Position numbers and translations under genes: made by a program. From positions 1-50,243 of the forward strand of contig CAMVJQ010000012.1 in the NCBI GenBank assembly GCA_947167845.1: DNA of 50,243 nucleotides, written 5' to 3'. Under the pieces are notes generated by a model. It did no database searches, was not told the DNA's origin, and worked only from the letters and a program-made list of their open reading frames with translations. Source of the stretch: an uncultured Prevotella sp. GTDB taxonomy: Bacteria > Bacteroidota > Bacteroidia > Bacteroidales > Bacteroidaceae. Positions 25,332-32,733 of the stretch are shown one piece after another; position 1 is the first letter of the stretch, and each line of letters starts with the position of its first letter.

Positions 25332-26135
25332 ATGAAACGTCTGCTTGTATTACTTTTCCTGTTTACCGTGGTGGTGCCTGTACTGCCTCAGGCTCTGATA
25401 CACCATCCTTGGCAGGGTAAGCGTGTCGCCTATTTCGGCGACTCCATCACCGACCCGCGAAATAATGGTTCGAAGAAAAAATACTGGGGATTCCTCAAGG
25501 ACTGGCTCCAGATAGAACCCTATGTCTACGGCGTGAGCGGTCGGCAGTGGAATGACATCAAGCGACAGGCTGACAAACTGAAGGCCGAGCATGGGGATTC
25601 GGTGGATGCCATCATGGTATTCATGGGCACCAACGACTACAACAGCGGCGTGCCCATCGGCGAGTGGTTCGTGGAGAAGGAGGAGCAAGTGATGGCTGGC
25701 ATCCATGAGCAGAAACATCTGGTGGACAGAAAACATCGTTATCCAGTGATGAGCGACTCCACTTATCGGGGGCGCATCAACAAGGCTCTCGACTACGTGA
25801 AGCGGCTCTATCCGACAAAGCAGATTGTGCTACTGACACCCATCCACAGGGCAGAGTTCTATGCCAACGAGAAGAACTGGCAGCCACGTGAGGACTACAC
25901 CAACCTGTGTGGTGAGTATATCGACGCATACGTCCAGTCGGTGAAAGAGGCTGGCAATCTGTGGGCTGTCCCGGTGATAGACTTGAATGCGCTCTGCGGA
26001 CTCTATCCATTGATGGACGAACATGCGCAATATTTCAAGAATGCCGAAAGCGACCGTCTGCATCCGAATGATTCCGGACACGAGCGGATGGCAAAGACCA
26101 TCATGCAGCAACTGCTTACTCTGCCGGTCTTCTGA
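25332..26135 (+). CDS. Secreted SGNH/GDSL hydrolase
   Basis: The 267-residue protein starts with a signal peptide (MKRLLVLLFLFTVVVPVLPQ). It shows SGNH blocks I (VAYFGDSITDPRN, nucleophile Ser), III (VFMGTNDYNSG) and V (DRLHPNDSGHERMAK, with Asp and His). It is therefore an exported esterase- or lipase-like enzyme. Such proteins often remove acyl groups from plant polysaccharides in Bacteroidota, but the substrate here is not shown. The ATG at 25332 fits the promoter and signal peptide; an upstream in-frame start would place the promoter inside the gene. Its 3' end overlaps the convergent folA gene by 20 bases. Confidence 0.87.
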   Translation: MKRLLVLLFLFTVVVPVLPQALIHHPWQGKRVAYFGDSITDPRNNGSKKKYWGFLKDWLQIEPYVYGVSGRQWNDIKRQADKLKAEHGDSVDAIMVFMGTNDYNSGVPIGEWFVEKEEQVMAGIHEQKHLVDRKHRYPVMSDSTYRGRINKALDYVKRLYPTKQIVLLTPIHRAEFYANEKNWQPREDYTNLCGEYIDAYVQSVKEAGNLWAVPVIDLNALCGLYPLMDEHAQYFKNAESDRLHPNDSGHERMAKTIMQQLLTLPVF

Positions 26136-26679
26136 TATAATCGACGAAAGAATAAGGGAAGTCGTGACGCTCATCTACGGGATGGACTTCACGGCTTTCT
26201 TCTTGCCAGTCATCATAGGGCGGGAAAAAGGTGTCGGCCTCGGCGGGCACGTCGTCAATCTCTGTCAGACAGAGCCGGTCTGCCAAGGGAAGGGACTGAC
26301 TATAGACCGAGGCTCCACCGATGATGTAGATGTCTTCGTCCTTGCGACAATGCTGTAGGGCTTTGTCGAGGGAGGGGTAGACTTCGCAGCCGGGGAACAT
26401 GGGATGCCCCCCCTTATCCCCTCCTGTAGGAGGGGGACACGCTGTGTGTGTGTCTTCTGTAAGAGTGGATTTGAAGGCACTGCGGCTCAGCACGATGTTG
26501 CGACGATTCGGCAAGGCTCCTTTGGGGAGCGACAGGAAGGTGTTGCGGCCCATGATAATCGTATGCCCCGTCGTCAGTGCCTTGAACCGCTTCAGGTCGT
26601 TGGGCAGCCAGTAGATGAGTTTATTCTTGTTTCCGATGGCCCGGTTCTTTGCCACCGCTGCTATAATGGTAATCATCAT
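26116..26679 (-). CDS. folA: Dihydrofolate reductase with in-frame insertion
   Basis: FolA reduces dihydrofolate to tetrahydrofolate with NADPH. The 187-residue protein shows the usual start (ITIIAAVAKNRAIGNKNKL), the substrate-site region WLPNDLKRFKALTTGHTIIM with the catalytic Asp, GRNTFLSLP, the NADPH motif YIIGGASVY and TEIDDVPAEADTFFP. Residues about 70-97 (including CPPPTGGDKGGHP) have no counterpart in ordinary enzymes of about 160 residues. They are coded by a GC-rich hairpin that resembles a dispersed palindromic repeat. The frame is preserved, and the insert falls in a loop between strands, so the enzyme may still work. The ATG at 26679 was preferred over a TTG six bases upstream. 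It is transcribed behind thyA. Confidence 0.92.
   Translation of the reverse strand: MMITIIAAVAKNRAIGNKNKLIYWLPNDLKRFKALTTGHTIIMGRNTFLSLPKGALPNRRNIVLSRSAFKSTLTEDTHTACPPPTGGDKGGHPMFPGCEVYPSLDKALQHCRKDEDIYIIGGASVYSQSLPLADRLCLTEIDDVPAEADTFFPPYDDWQEESREVHPVDERHDFPYSFVDYIRRPAE
26418..26435. repeat. Palindromic GC-rich hairpin inside folA
   Basis: CCCCTCCT and AGGAGGGG form a perfect 8-bp stem with a 2-base loop, flanked by runs of C and of G. It resembles a terminator-like repeat element that has entered the coding sequence in frame. Confidence 0.7.
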
Positions 26680-26680
26680 T

Positions 26681-26715
26681 CTCAATTTTCAATTCCAAAT
26701 TCCCAATTCTCAATT
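26681..26715. repeat. Heptamer array in the thyA-folA spacer
   Basis: Five consecutive 7-base units (CTCAATT, TTCAATT, CCAAATT, CCCAATT, CTCAATT) fill the spacer exactly and overlap the last bases of thyA. Confidence 0.85.
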
Positions 26716-27508
26716 AAACCGACACTTCTGCCTTGATATGCGGATGCGGATCGTAACCTACGAGTTCGAAGTCCTCATATTTGAAATCGAACAGGTTCTT
26801 GACATCGGGGTTGATTTTCATCGTCGGCAGGGGGCGGGGTTCGCGTGTGAGTTGCAGTCTTGCCTGTTCGATATGGTTCAGGTAGAGGTGGGTGTCGCCC
26901 GTGGTGTGAATGAAGTCGCCTGCCTTCAGGCCCGTCACCTGTGCCATCATTTGAAGCAAAAGGGCATAGGAGGCAATGTTGAATGGCACGCCGAGGAAGG
27001 TGTCTGCCGACCGCTGGTAGAGTTGGAGTGAGAGACGGTCGCCGGCCACATAGAACTGGAAGATGGTGTGACATGGCGGAAGTGCCATCTCATTGACCTC
27101 AGCCACATTCCATGCGGATACTATCATACGACGGGAGTTCGGGTTGGTCTTCAACTGGTCGAGCACGTACTGTATCTGGTCGATGGTGCCGCCCTTGTAG
27201 TCAGGCCACGAACGCCACTGGTGGCCGTAGACGGGCCCCAGTTCACCGTTCTCATCGGCCCATTCATTCCAGATGCGTACCCCGTGCTCCTGTAGATATT
27301 TCACGTTGGTGTCGCCCTTGAGAAACCAGAGGAGTTCGTAGATGATGGACTTCAGATGGAGTTTCTTCGTGGTCAGCAGTGGGAACCCGTCGTCGAGATT
27401 GTAGCGCGACTGGGTGCCGAAGATGCTGATAGTGCCGGTGCCTGTGCGGTCGCTCTTCTGAGTGCCCTCAGTCAGGATGCGGTTGAGGATGTCGAGATAT
27501 TGTTTCAT
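26714..27508 (-). CDS. thyA: Thymidylate synthase
   Basis: ThyA methylates dUMP to dTMP using methylene-tetrahydrofolate. The 264-residue length equals that of the E. coli enzyme. Motifs are [19 protein letters not shown] at the N-terminus, [30 protein letters not shown], the catalytic cysteine in [33 protein letters not shown], and the C-terminal KAEVSV. It lies upstream of folA, which regenerates its cofactor; the pair is a classic operon. The spacer is a heptamer array. The 5' gap to the methyltransferase gene is 29 bases, so the promoter may be further upstream. Confidence 0.97.
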   Translation of the reverse strand: MKQYLDILNRILTEGTQKSDRTGTGTISIFGTQSRYNLDDGFPLLTTKKLHLKSIIYELLWFLKGDTNVKYLQEHGVRIWNEWADENGELGPVYGHQWRSWPDYKGGTIDQIQYVLDQLKTNPNSRRMIVSAWNVAEVNEMALPPCHTIFQFYVAGDRLSLQLYQRSADTFLGVPFNIASYALLLQMMAQVTGLKAGDFIHTTGDTHLYLNHIEQARLQLTREPRPLPTMKINPDVKNLFDFKYEDFELVGYDPHPHIKAEVSV

Positions 27509-27537
27509 TTACGTTTTATCGGATTAACAATTATTGT

Positions 27538-28779
27538 TTATTGAATTTTTAACTTGGCTATTTGTTCGAGGATGACGGGAGGCTCAGTGGGCAGGTGTGT
27601 GGTCTTGATGCGCCATGGCTTCGGGTAGAGGTTGTTGGCGCGGTTGCCGATGTTCTTCACCGGGCCGAGAGGGACTCCTTTGTAGGTGACAGTGACGATG
27701 CCACGCGGGGTATCGGGGGTGAGCGTGATGGCTTCGCCGCGCAGGTAGCGCAGGGCATCGGCGTAGGAGAGGTCTTGGTGGAGGGTGGAGGGTGGAAGGT
27801 GGAGGGCGATTGCTTTTATTCCTTGATTCTGCACCGGATATTTCCTCTCTTCTCTCTCCTCTCTCCTCTCTCCTCTCTCCTCTTTCTTCTCTCCCCTCTT
27901 TCGCACGACAGCCATGAAGAGCCCCTCGCCACGAGTTATGCCTGGGATGAATCGGTAGACTGGTGCTTCGAAGCCTTCGAGCAGAGAGCCGGTGATGCCC
28001 CATGCCGCTTCTGTCGGAACGGAGAGTATCTCACCGTCGTATTCCTGCTGCATCCATCTGACGTTCTCCTCGTTCTCCTTGGTATTAAAGGTACACGTAC
28101 TATATATGAGCAGCCCCCCAGGATGCAGACACTCCCAGGCATCGGCGACGATCTCGCGCTGAAGGTGCCAGCACTTCTCTACATTCTGTAGGCTCCATTC
28201 GCCGATAGCCTGCGGGTCTTTTCGGAACATGCCTTCTCCAGAGCATGGGACATCGCAGAGAATAACGTCGAACTTCGCCTTTGATTTACGGAAGTCGCGG
28301 GGATAGTTATTGGTGACTGAGCAGCCTGCCCAGCCCCATTTCGTTACATTTTCCAGCAGAATCTGCGCTCGGGTGGCATTTGGCTCATTGCTGACGAGCG
28401 TGCTTCCCTCAGGCAGTACCGCGATGGCGGCCGTCGACTTGCCGCCAGGGGCAGCACAAAGGTCAAGCATCGCCACGGGCCTCTTGACATACTGCCGAAG
28501 TACATGGCTAATGAACATCGACGAGGCTTCCTGTACATAGTAACAACCCGCATGGAAGAGTGGGTCGAAGGTGAACTGCGGACGGCCTTCCAGGTAATAG
28601 CCCTCTGGGCACCAGGGCACAGGACGACTCAAGTGACCACCCTCCTGCTCCGTCTTCATCGGATTGAGGCGGATGCTGACAGGAGCCTCTTCTTCGAAGG
28701 CTCCGAGAAAACGGTTGAATCGCTCTTCGCCCATCAACGGCTTTGTCTGGCGTATGAAATCTTCCGGTAACTGTTTCAT
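27538..28779 (-). CDS. RsmF-like RNA 5-methylcytosine methyltransferase
   Basis: The 413-residue protein is a NOL1/NOP2/Sun-family SAM-dependent methyltransferase, most like RsmF/YebU, which methylates C1407 of 16S rRNA. Motifs are an N-terminal IRLNPMKTEQEG region, the SAM motif LDLCAAPGGKS (about 105-115), the two catalytic cysteines C179 (DVPCSGEG) and C229 (YSTCTFN), and a C-terminal PUA-like segment (VKNIGNRANNLYPKPWRIK). Residues about 294-338 are replaced or expanded by two heptamer arrays, giving a Glu/Arg-rich stretch and a Leu/His/Pro-rich stretch in the linker before the C-terminal domain. The frame is open throughout. A TAATTTTG box close to the ATG suggests an almost leaderless transcript. 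Confidence 0.88.
   Translation of the reverse strand: MKQLPEDFIRQTKPLMGEERFNRFLGAFEEEAPVSIRLNPMKTEQEGGHLSRPVPWCPEGYYLEGRPQFTFDPLFHAGCYYVQEASSMFISHVLRQYVKRPVAMLDLCAAPGGKSTAAIAVLPEGSTLVSNEPNATRAQILLENVTKWGWAGCSVTNNYPRDFRKSKAKFDVILCDVPCSGEGMFRKDPQAIGEWSLQNVEKCWHLQREIVADAWECLHPGGLLIYSTCTFNTKENEENVRWMQQEYDGEILSVPTEAAWGITGSLLEGFEAPVYRFIPGITRGEGLFMAVVRKRGEKKEERGERREEREERKYPVQNQGIKAIALHLPPSTLHQDLSYADALRYLRGEAITLTPDTPRGIVTVTYKGVPLGPVKNIGNRANNLYPKPWRIKTTHLPTEPPVILEQIAKLKIQ
27777..27898. repeat. Two heptamer arrays inside the RsmF-like gene
   Basis: GGTGGAG occurs four times at 27777-27804. A pyrimidine tract of about eight TCTCTCC units lies at 27844-27898. On the coding strand the second reads as GAGAGGA repeats, encoding KEERGERREEREER. 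The arrays are separated by 39 bases. Confidence 0.88.
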
Positions 28780-28787
28780 TCGTGGTG

Positions 28788-28795
28788 CAAAATTA
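28788..28795 (-). promoter_or_regulatory. -7 box for the RsmF-like gene
   Basis: The minus strand reads TAATTTTGCACC. It lies 8 bases before the ATG, so the mRNA would be nearly leaderless. Confidence 0.45.
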
Positions 28796-28838
28796 AGAAA
28801 AAAGCCACAGATTACACAGAATTTATAAGATTATTTGA

Positions 28839-28846
28839 TAACTTTG
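28839..28846 (+). promoter_or_regulatory. -7 box for the DUF6249-sigma operon
   Basis: TAACTTTGCAAC matches the Bacteroidota -7 element, with a 75-base leader before the first ATG. Confidence 0.55.
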
Positions 28847-28921
28847 CAACTAATTAATGATTCAGAGCGTCAAACGGACAAATAAAAGCAATCAATCAAA
28901 AAGATAAAAAGCAAGAAAGAT

Positions 28922-29587
28922 ATGAAAAAGTATGTAATCGCAATCACAATGATGCTGGTACTCGGGATGAATGCCGTGGCCGCATCACAGAGTCACCGTC
29001 ACACCCCCAGGACGGAACAGACGGACTCTGCAAAGACAAAGAATGCCGATGCAGTAGAGACTTATTCTGACACGACGAGTGTGGCTGACGATGAGGCCAC
29101 GGATGAAGAGGAGTATACCACCACCCACCATAGCAGAACGGTGACTTATTCGGGTGATGGTGCAGATGTCCTGAGAGACTTGTTCGGTGGCTTTCTGGGC
29201 CCCACAGTGGCTATCAGCGTCGTCGCATTCACCATGCTCTTCCTCTTGGGTCCGCTGCTCATCATCATTGCTATCTTCTACTTTGTGAACCGCAACCGTC
29301 GTGACAAGTACCGTCTGGCAGAGATGGCCATCAAGAACGGTCAGCCCATCCCTGACCAGATTTTGAATAATAAGAAAGATGAGTGGGACAATAACGACTA
29401 TCAGAGCGGTATCCGCCAGATGTTCACAGGCGTTGGCCTTGCCATCTTCCTGGGCCTCGCGGCAGGTAAGTTCGGCTTTGGCATCGGTGCCCTCGTGTTC
29501 TTCATAGGCCTCGGCAAGTGGTTCATTGCCCGCCAGTCGGAAAATCATCGTAATAACAACCCAGATAATATTCAGAATTATGACTAA
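28922..29587 (+). CDS. DUF6249-like membrane protein
   Basis: The 221-residue protein has a signal peptide (KYVIAITMMLVLGMNAVAAS), an acidic Asp/Glu/Thr-rich periplasmic stretch (residues 30-80), a membrane helix (VAFTMLFLLGPLLIIIAIFY), a short NRNRRDKYRLAEMAIKNGQ helix and a C-terminal pair of hydrophobic segments. This layout is what I know as DUF6249 in Bacteroidota. It is the first gene of an operon with a PspC protein, an ECF sigma factor and a DUF5056 protein, so it probably belongs to an envelope-sensing unit (inference). It overlaps the next gene by 8 bases. Confidence 0.7.
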   Translation: MKKYVIAITMMLVLGMNAVAASQSHRHTPRTEQTDSAKTKNADAVETYSDTTSVADDEATDEEEYTTTHHSRTVTYSGDGADVLRDLFGGFLGPTVAISVVAFTMLFLLGPLLIIIAIFYFVNRNRRDKYRLAEMAIKNGQPIPDQILNNKKDEWDNNDYQSGIRQMFTGVGLAIFLGLAAGKFGFGIGALVFFIGLGKWFIARQSENHRNNNPDNIQNYD

Positions 29588-29768
29588 AAGATTGATGCGC
29601 TCTAACGACAGAGTGATAGCAGGTGTTTGTGGCGGAATCGCCGAGTATCTGGATTTCGATCCTGTGATGGTGCGTATTGCTTATGCATTCCTGACGCTCT
29701 TCACGGCTTTCAGTGGACTGATTTTCTACTTCGTGCTGTGGCTGGTCATGCCGGAGAAGAGATTTTGA
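29580..29768 (+). CDS. Small PspC-domain membrane protein
   Basis: The 62-residue protein is a single PspC domain: KRLMRSNDRVIAGVCGGIAE, then YLDFDPVMVRIAYAFLTLF and a membrane helix ending VLWLVMPEK. PspC-domain proteins sit in the inner membrane and take part in envelope-stress responses. The ATG at 29580 overlaps the preceding gene by 8 bases and gives the normal PspC start. The sigma factor follows 26 bases later. Confidence 0.88.
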   Translation: MTKRLMRSNDRVIAGVCGGIAEYLDFDPVMVRIAYAFLTLFTAFSGLIFYFVLWLVMPEKRF

Positions 29769-29794
29769 AGGGAAGTGCGGAAAAGTGAAGTGTG

Positions 29795-30346
29795 ATGGCA
29801 GACCTTGGTGACATATCTCTCGTGACGCAGGTGGCTGTATTCCACAACAAGCGGGCCTTTGACCAACTTGTCAGGAAGTACCAGTCGCCTGTACGCAGGT
29901 TCTTTCTGAATCTGACATTGGGGGATGAGCCGCTGAGCGACGATCTGGCGCAAGAGACTTTTATCAAGGCTTATGTGAACATCTCCAAGTTCCGTGGCAT
30001 GTCGAGTTTCTCCACCTGGCTCTTCCGCATTGCCTATAACGTACACTACGACTACTGTCGGAGTGAAAAGCGGGCAGTGAGAGGTGAGTCCGTCGATTCG
30101 GCACCGGCAGCCCGTTCTGTCGCCTTCACTCAACCGGCATCACTCAAGATGGATATCTACCAGGCTCTGTCCTTGCTGAAAGAAGAAGAGCGCACTTGCA
30201 TCACGCTTCAACTCATCGACGGCGAGCCGATAGACAAAATAAGCGACATCACGGGGATGCCCCAGAACACCGTGAAGTCGCACCTCAGACGGGGCAAGGA
30301 GAAATTGACTGACTACTTAAAGAAGAATGGATATGACCGAACATGA
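29795..30346 (+). CDS. ECF RNA polymerase sigma factor
   Basis: The 183-residue protein has sigma region 2 (AFDQLVRKYQSPVRRFFLNL, DLAQETFIKAYVNISKFRG, FSTWLFRIAYNVHYDYCR) and region 4 (ALSLLKEEERTCITLQLIDG, ISDITGMPQNTVKSHLRRGK). It should direct polymerase to an envelope-type regulon. The ATG at 29795 was chosen over an adjoining GTG. It overlaps the DUF5056 gene by 20 bases. That gene is its usual partner and the likely anti-sigma factor. Confidence 0.92.
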   Translation: MADLGDISLVTQVAVFHNKRAFDQLVRKYQSPVRRFFLNLTLGDEPLSDDLAQETFIKAYVNISKFRGMSSFSTWLFRIAYNVHYDYCRSEKRAVRGESVDSAPAARSVAFTQPASLKMDIYQALSLLKEEERTCITLQLIDGEPIDKISDITGMPQNTVKSHLRRGKEKLTDYLKKNGYDRT

Positions 30347-30716
30347 TGACATACTGATAAAGGATTTCTTCAAGGAGGCTGCCCGGCAGCAGATAGCGGA
30401 CTGCGGCTTCACCTGCCGTGTGATGGAGAGACTGCCGGAAAGCAGTGCCAGTGAGCCACACCGCCTGGCGCGTCTGTGGACCTGGTTCTGCATCCTCGTT
30501 GGAGGCTTGTTGTTCTATGTGCTGAATGGCTGGGATGCCTTGGTGTCGAGCGGCAGGATGCTTTTGTCGACGATGGTAACGGCACTGGAAGTGTTTATTA
30601 CCACAGTTCCGACGGCTGATCTTCGTCTGGATCCTGTACTGGTGCTTTTGTTGCTGGCTTTTGTAGGAGTTTTCCTGCCTTATCAAACATACCGTAAGTT
30701 GTCGACAACACTCTGA
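30327..30716 (+). CDS. DUF5056 membrane protein, possible anti-sigma factor
   Basis: The 129-residue protein has a cytoplasmic N-terminus (DDILIKDFFKEAARQQIADC, GFTCRVMERLP) and two to three membrane helices (LWTWFCILVGGLLFYVLNGW; LVLLLLAFVGVFLPYQTY). This order matches DUF5056 proteins that follow ECF sigma genes in Bacteroidota and that probably hold the sigma factor at the membrane. The last 119 bases are also coding on the minus strand for the C-terminus of the PorE-like lipoprotein, an unusual convergent overlap. Confidence 0.78.
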   Translation: MDMTEHDDILIKDFFKEAARQQIADCGFTCRVMERLPESSASEPHRLARLWTWFCILVGGLLFYVLNGWDALVSSGRMLLSTMVTALEVFITTVPTADLRLDPVLVLLLLAFVGVFLPYQTYRKLSTTL

Positions 30717-32676
30717 ACTCCGTGCGTCGGTTCAACTGATTGCATTCCTCCTGCTGTTCTTCCGGGAGGGCGGTGATGAACGCTTCGGTCAGTTTGTCAC
30801 CTTCCTTGAGGAACGGATACCTCTCTGCCACCTTGCGCTTGATGGTCTTTGGCTTGCCCTCACCGTAGCCTTTTGGGGTCAGACGGTCGGCGGCAATGCC
30901 GTGTTGTATCAGATAGCGTACTACGCTCTCAGACCGTTGCTGGGAGAGCCGTTCATTATACTTGTCCGATCCCTTATAGTCGGTGTGGGCAGAGAGTTCA
31001 ATGGTGATATGGGCATTTTCCTTGAGCAGGTCCACCAGCGAGTCGAGGGCTGCCGATGACTCAGGGCGGAGGGTGGCCTTGTCGAAATCGTAGAAGATAT
31101 TGTCGATCAGTACAGGGGCGGAGATGTTGTAGAGCGGGAACTGGAGGACGTACTCCTCCGACTCTTCCACGCGTTTCACCCTCAACTGCTCCTGGTGGTT
31201 GAGGAATCCCTTGCAAGTGGCCAGCAGCACATAGTCCACGTTAGGCTTGATCTCCTGCGTGAAGGAACCGTCGCCTCTGACGCTAAGGCGCAGGTTGGTG
31301 CCGTCGTTGCCGATCATATAGACCTGCGCTGCAGGCAGTTCGTATCCATCCTGTTCGTAGACCCAGCCTTTTACCGTCTGGATGATGTCGGGGTTGTAGA
31401 AACTGTAGATGTGGTCCAGTCCTCGTGTGTCACCACGGTTGCTGCTGAAGAAGCCTTGGTTGTGCATTCCCTCGAACGTCATGCCGAAGTCGTCGCCCTG
31501 TGAGTTCAGCGGGAATCCGGGATATTCCAGCAGCCATCCCGTCTCGGTGGGCTTGGCGATGTAGATGTCCAGCCCGCCCATGCCTGGATGGCCGTCGGTG
31601 GAGAAGTAGAGGTCGCCGTTGGGGCGGAAGGTTGGGAACATCTCGTCGCCAGGCGTGTTGATGGGGGCTCCGAGGTTTTCGGCTCCGCCCGTCTCATTAT
31701 TGCCGTAGAGACGGCAGCGCCAGATGTCCAGTCCGCCCAGTCCGCCAGGCATGTCACTGACGAAATAGAGCCATTCGCCGTCGGGCGAGACGGCAGGGTG
31801 TGCAAAACTGGAGAGCGTGTCCTTCGAGATGGCCACCTCTGCGGCTTTGCCCCACGCTGCATCGCTTCGGCTGGAAGCGACGATGGTGGCATAGCGGGGA
31901 TAGTTGGCATCGGTCTTGCACTGTGTCAGATACATTGTGCGTCCGTCGGGCGTGAAGGCACAGGCTCCTTCGTCGAAATCGGTGTTCAGTTCGGAGTCGA
32001 TGGTCTGCGGCTTGCTCCATTTACCCTTGTCATCCTTCTGCGAGAAGAATATGTCTGCGGCTTTGGTGCCTGTGATACCGCTCAGTTCGTCGCCCTTGGC
32101 ATCGTTGCGGGTAGAGGTGAAGTAGAGTTGGTCGTAGTCATAGCCGGCAAGGGCAGGGGAGTAGTCGTCGCGCCGTGAGTTGAACAGGTCCATTCGCTTG
32201 ATGGTGTAGGCCGAACCGTCTTTCTTCCACTGCGGGGCCTGCTGGGCAGACTTCAGCCCGGTCTTGGCTACAGCCAGCAGCGGGTCTTTCGTCAACCGTA
32301 GGCTGTCGACGGCGGTCTCGAAGTGCTTGGCAGCCTCTTTGTAATTGCCTGTCTTCATCAGTTGCTGCGCCAGCCGCAGATGGGTCAGCGAGTCGGCTTT
32401 CTTGTAGCGGATGACGTTCTTGTAGGCCGTGATGGCCTTGTTGGTGCTGTTGATCCTGCGATAGCATTCTGCCATCTTCGCACTGATCAGTCCGCGCTTG
32501 TCTTTCTCCTTCGAGGGGGTTTGTGAATAAGCCTTCCTGTATTGTGCTCCGGCATCATAATACTCACCGATGGCATTCAGTTTCTCTGCTTTCTTCAATG
32601 CAGCATCCGGGCCGCCGCAGCCCAGTGTCAGGACTGCCGTGAGCATCATTGTGGGGAGTACTATGAGTTTTCGCAT
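30598..32676 (-). CDS. PorE-like outer-membrane lipoprotein (TPR, propeller, OmpA)
   Basis: The 692-residue protein starts with a lipoprotein signal (MLTAVLTLGC, lipidated Cys about residue 20). Domains in order are TPR-type helices (about 25-120), a PD40/WD40-like propeller (about 130-440, with repeats such as SPDGEWLYFVSDMPGGLGGL and FRPNGDLYFSTDG), a carboxypeptidase-regulatory-like domain (about 445-525), and an OmpA-like peptidoglycan-binding domain (about 535-655; YDFDKATLRPESSAALDSL, AHTDYKGSDKYNERLSQQRS, NRRTEFRVL). This architecture is that of PorE, a type IX secretion component in Porphyromonas gingivalis. Related OmpA/PD40 lipoproteins exist, so the T9SS role is likely but not proven. 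Its 3' end overlaps the convergent DUF5056 gene by 119 bases. Confidence 0.75.
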   Translation of the reverse strand: MRKLIVLPTMMLTAVLTLGCGGPDAALKKAEKLNAIGEYYDAGAQYRKAYSQTPSKEKDKRGLISAKMAECYRRINSTNKAITAYKNVIRYKKADSLTHLRLAQQLMKTGNYKEAAKHFETAVDSLRLTKDPLLAVAKTGLKSAQQAPQWKKDGSAYTIKRMDLFNSRRDDYSPALAGYDYDQLYFTSTRNDAKGDELSGITGTKAADIFFSQKDDKGKWSKPQTIDSELNTDFDEGACAFTPDGRTMYLTQCKTDANYPRYATIVASSRSDAAWGKAAEVAISKDTLSSFAHPAVSPDGEWLYFVSDMPGGLGGLDIWRCRLYGNNETGGAENLGAPINTPGDEMFPTFRPNGDLYFSTDGHPGMGGLDIYIAKPTETGWLLEYPGFPLNSQGDDFGMTFEGMHNQGFFSSNRGDTRGLDHIYSFYNPDIIQTVKGWVYEQDGYELPAAQVYMIGNDGTNLRLSVRGDGSFTQEIKPNVDYVLLATCKGFLNHQEQLRVKRVEESEEYVLQFPLYNISAPVLIDNIFYDFDKATLRPESSAALDSLVDLLKENAHITIELSAHTDYKGSDKYNERLSQQRSESVVRYLIQHGIAADRLTPKGYGEGKPKTIKRKVAERYPFLKEGDKLTEAFITALPEEQQEECNQLNRRTEFRVLSTTYGMFDKAGKLLQKPATKAPVQDPDEDQPSELW

Positions 32677-32733
32677 ACCTTAATATAAACGTAGAGACGG
32701 ACGTTTTATTGTAAGTCTGATAGAAGAATCCTC

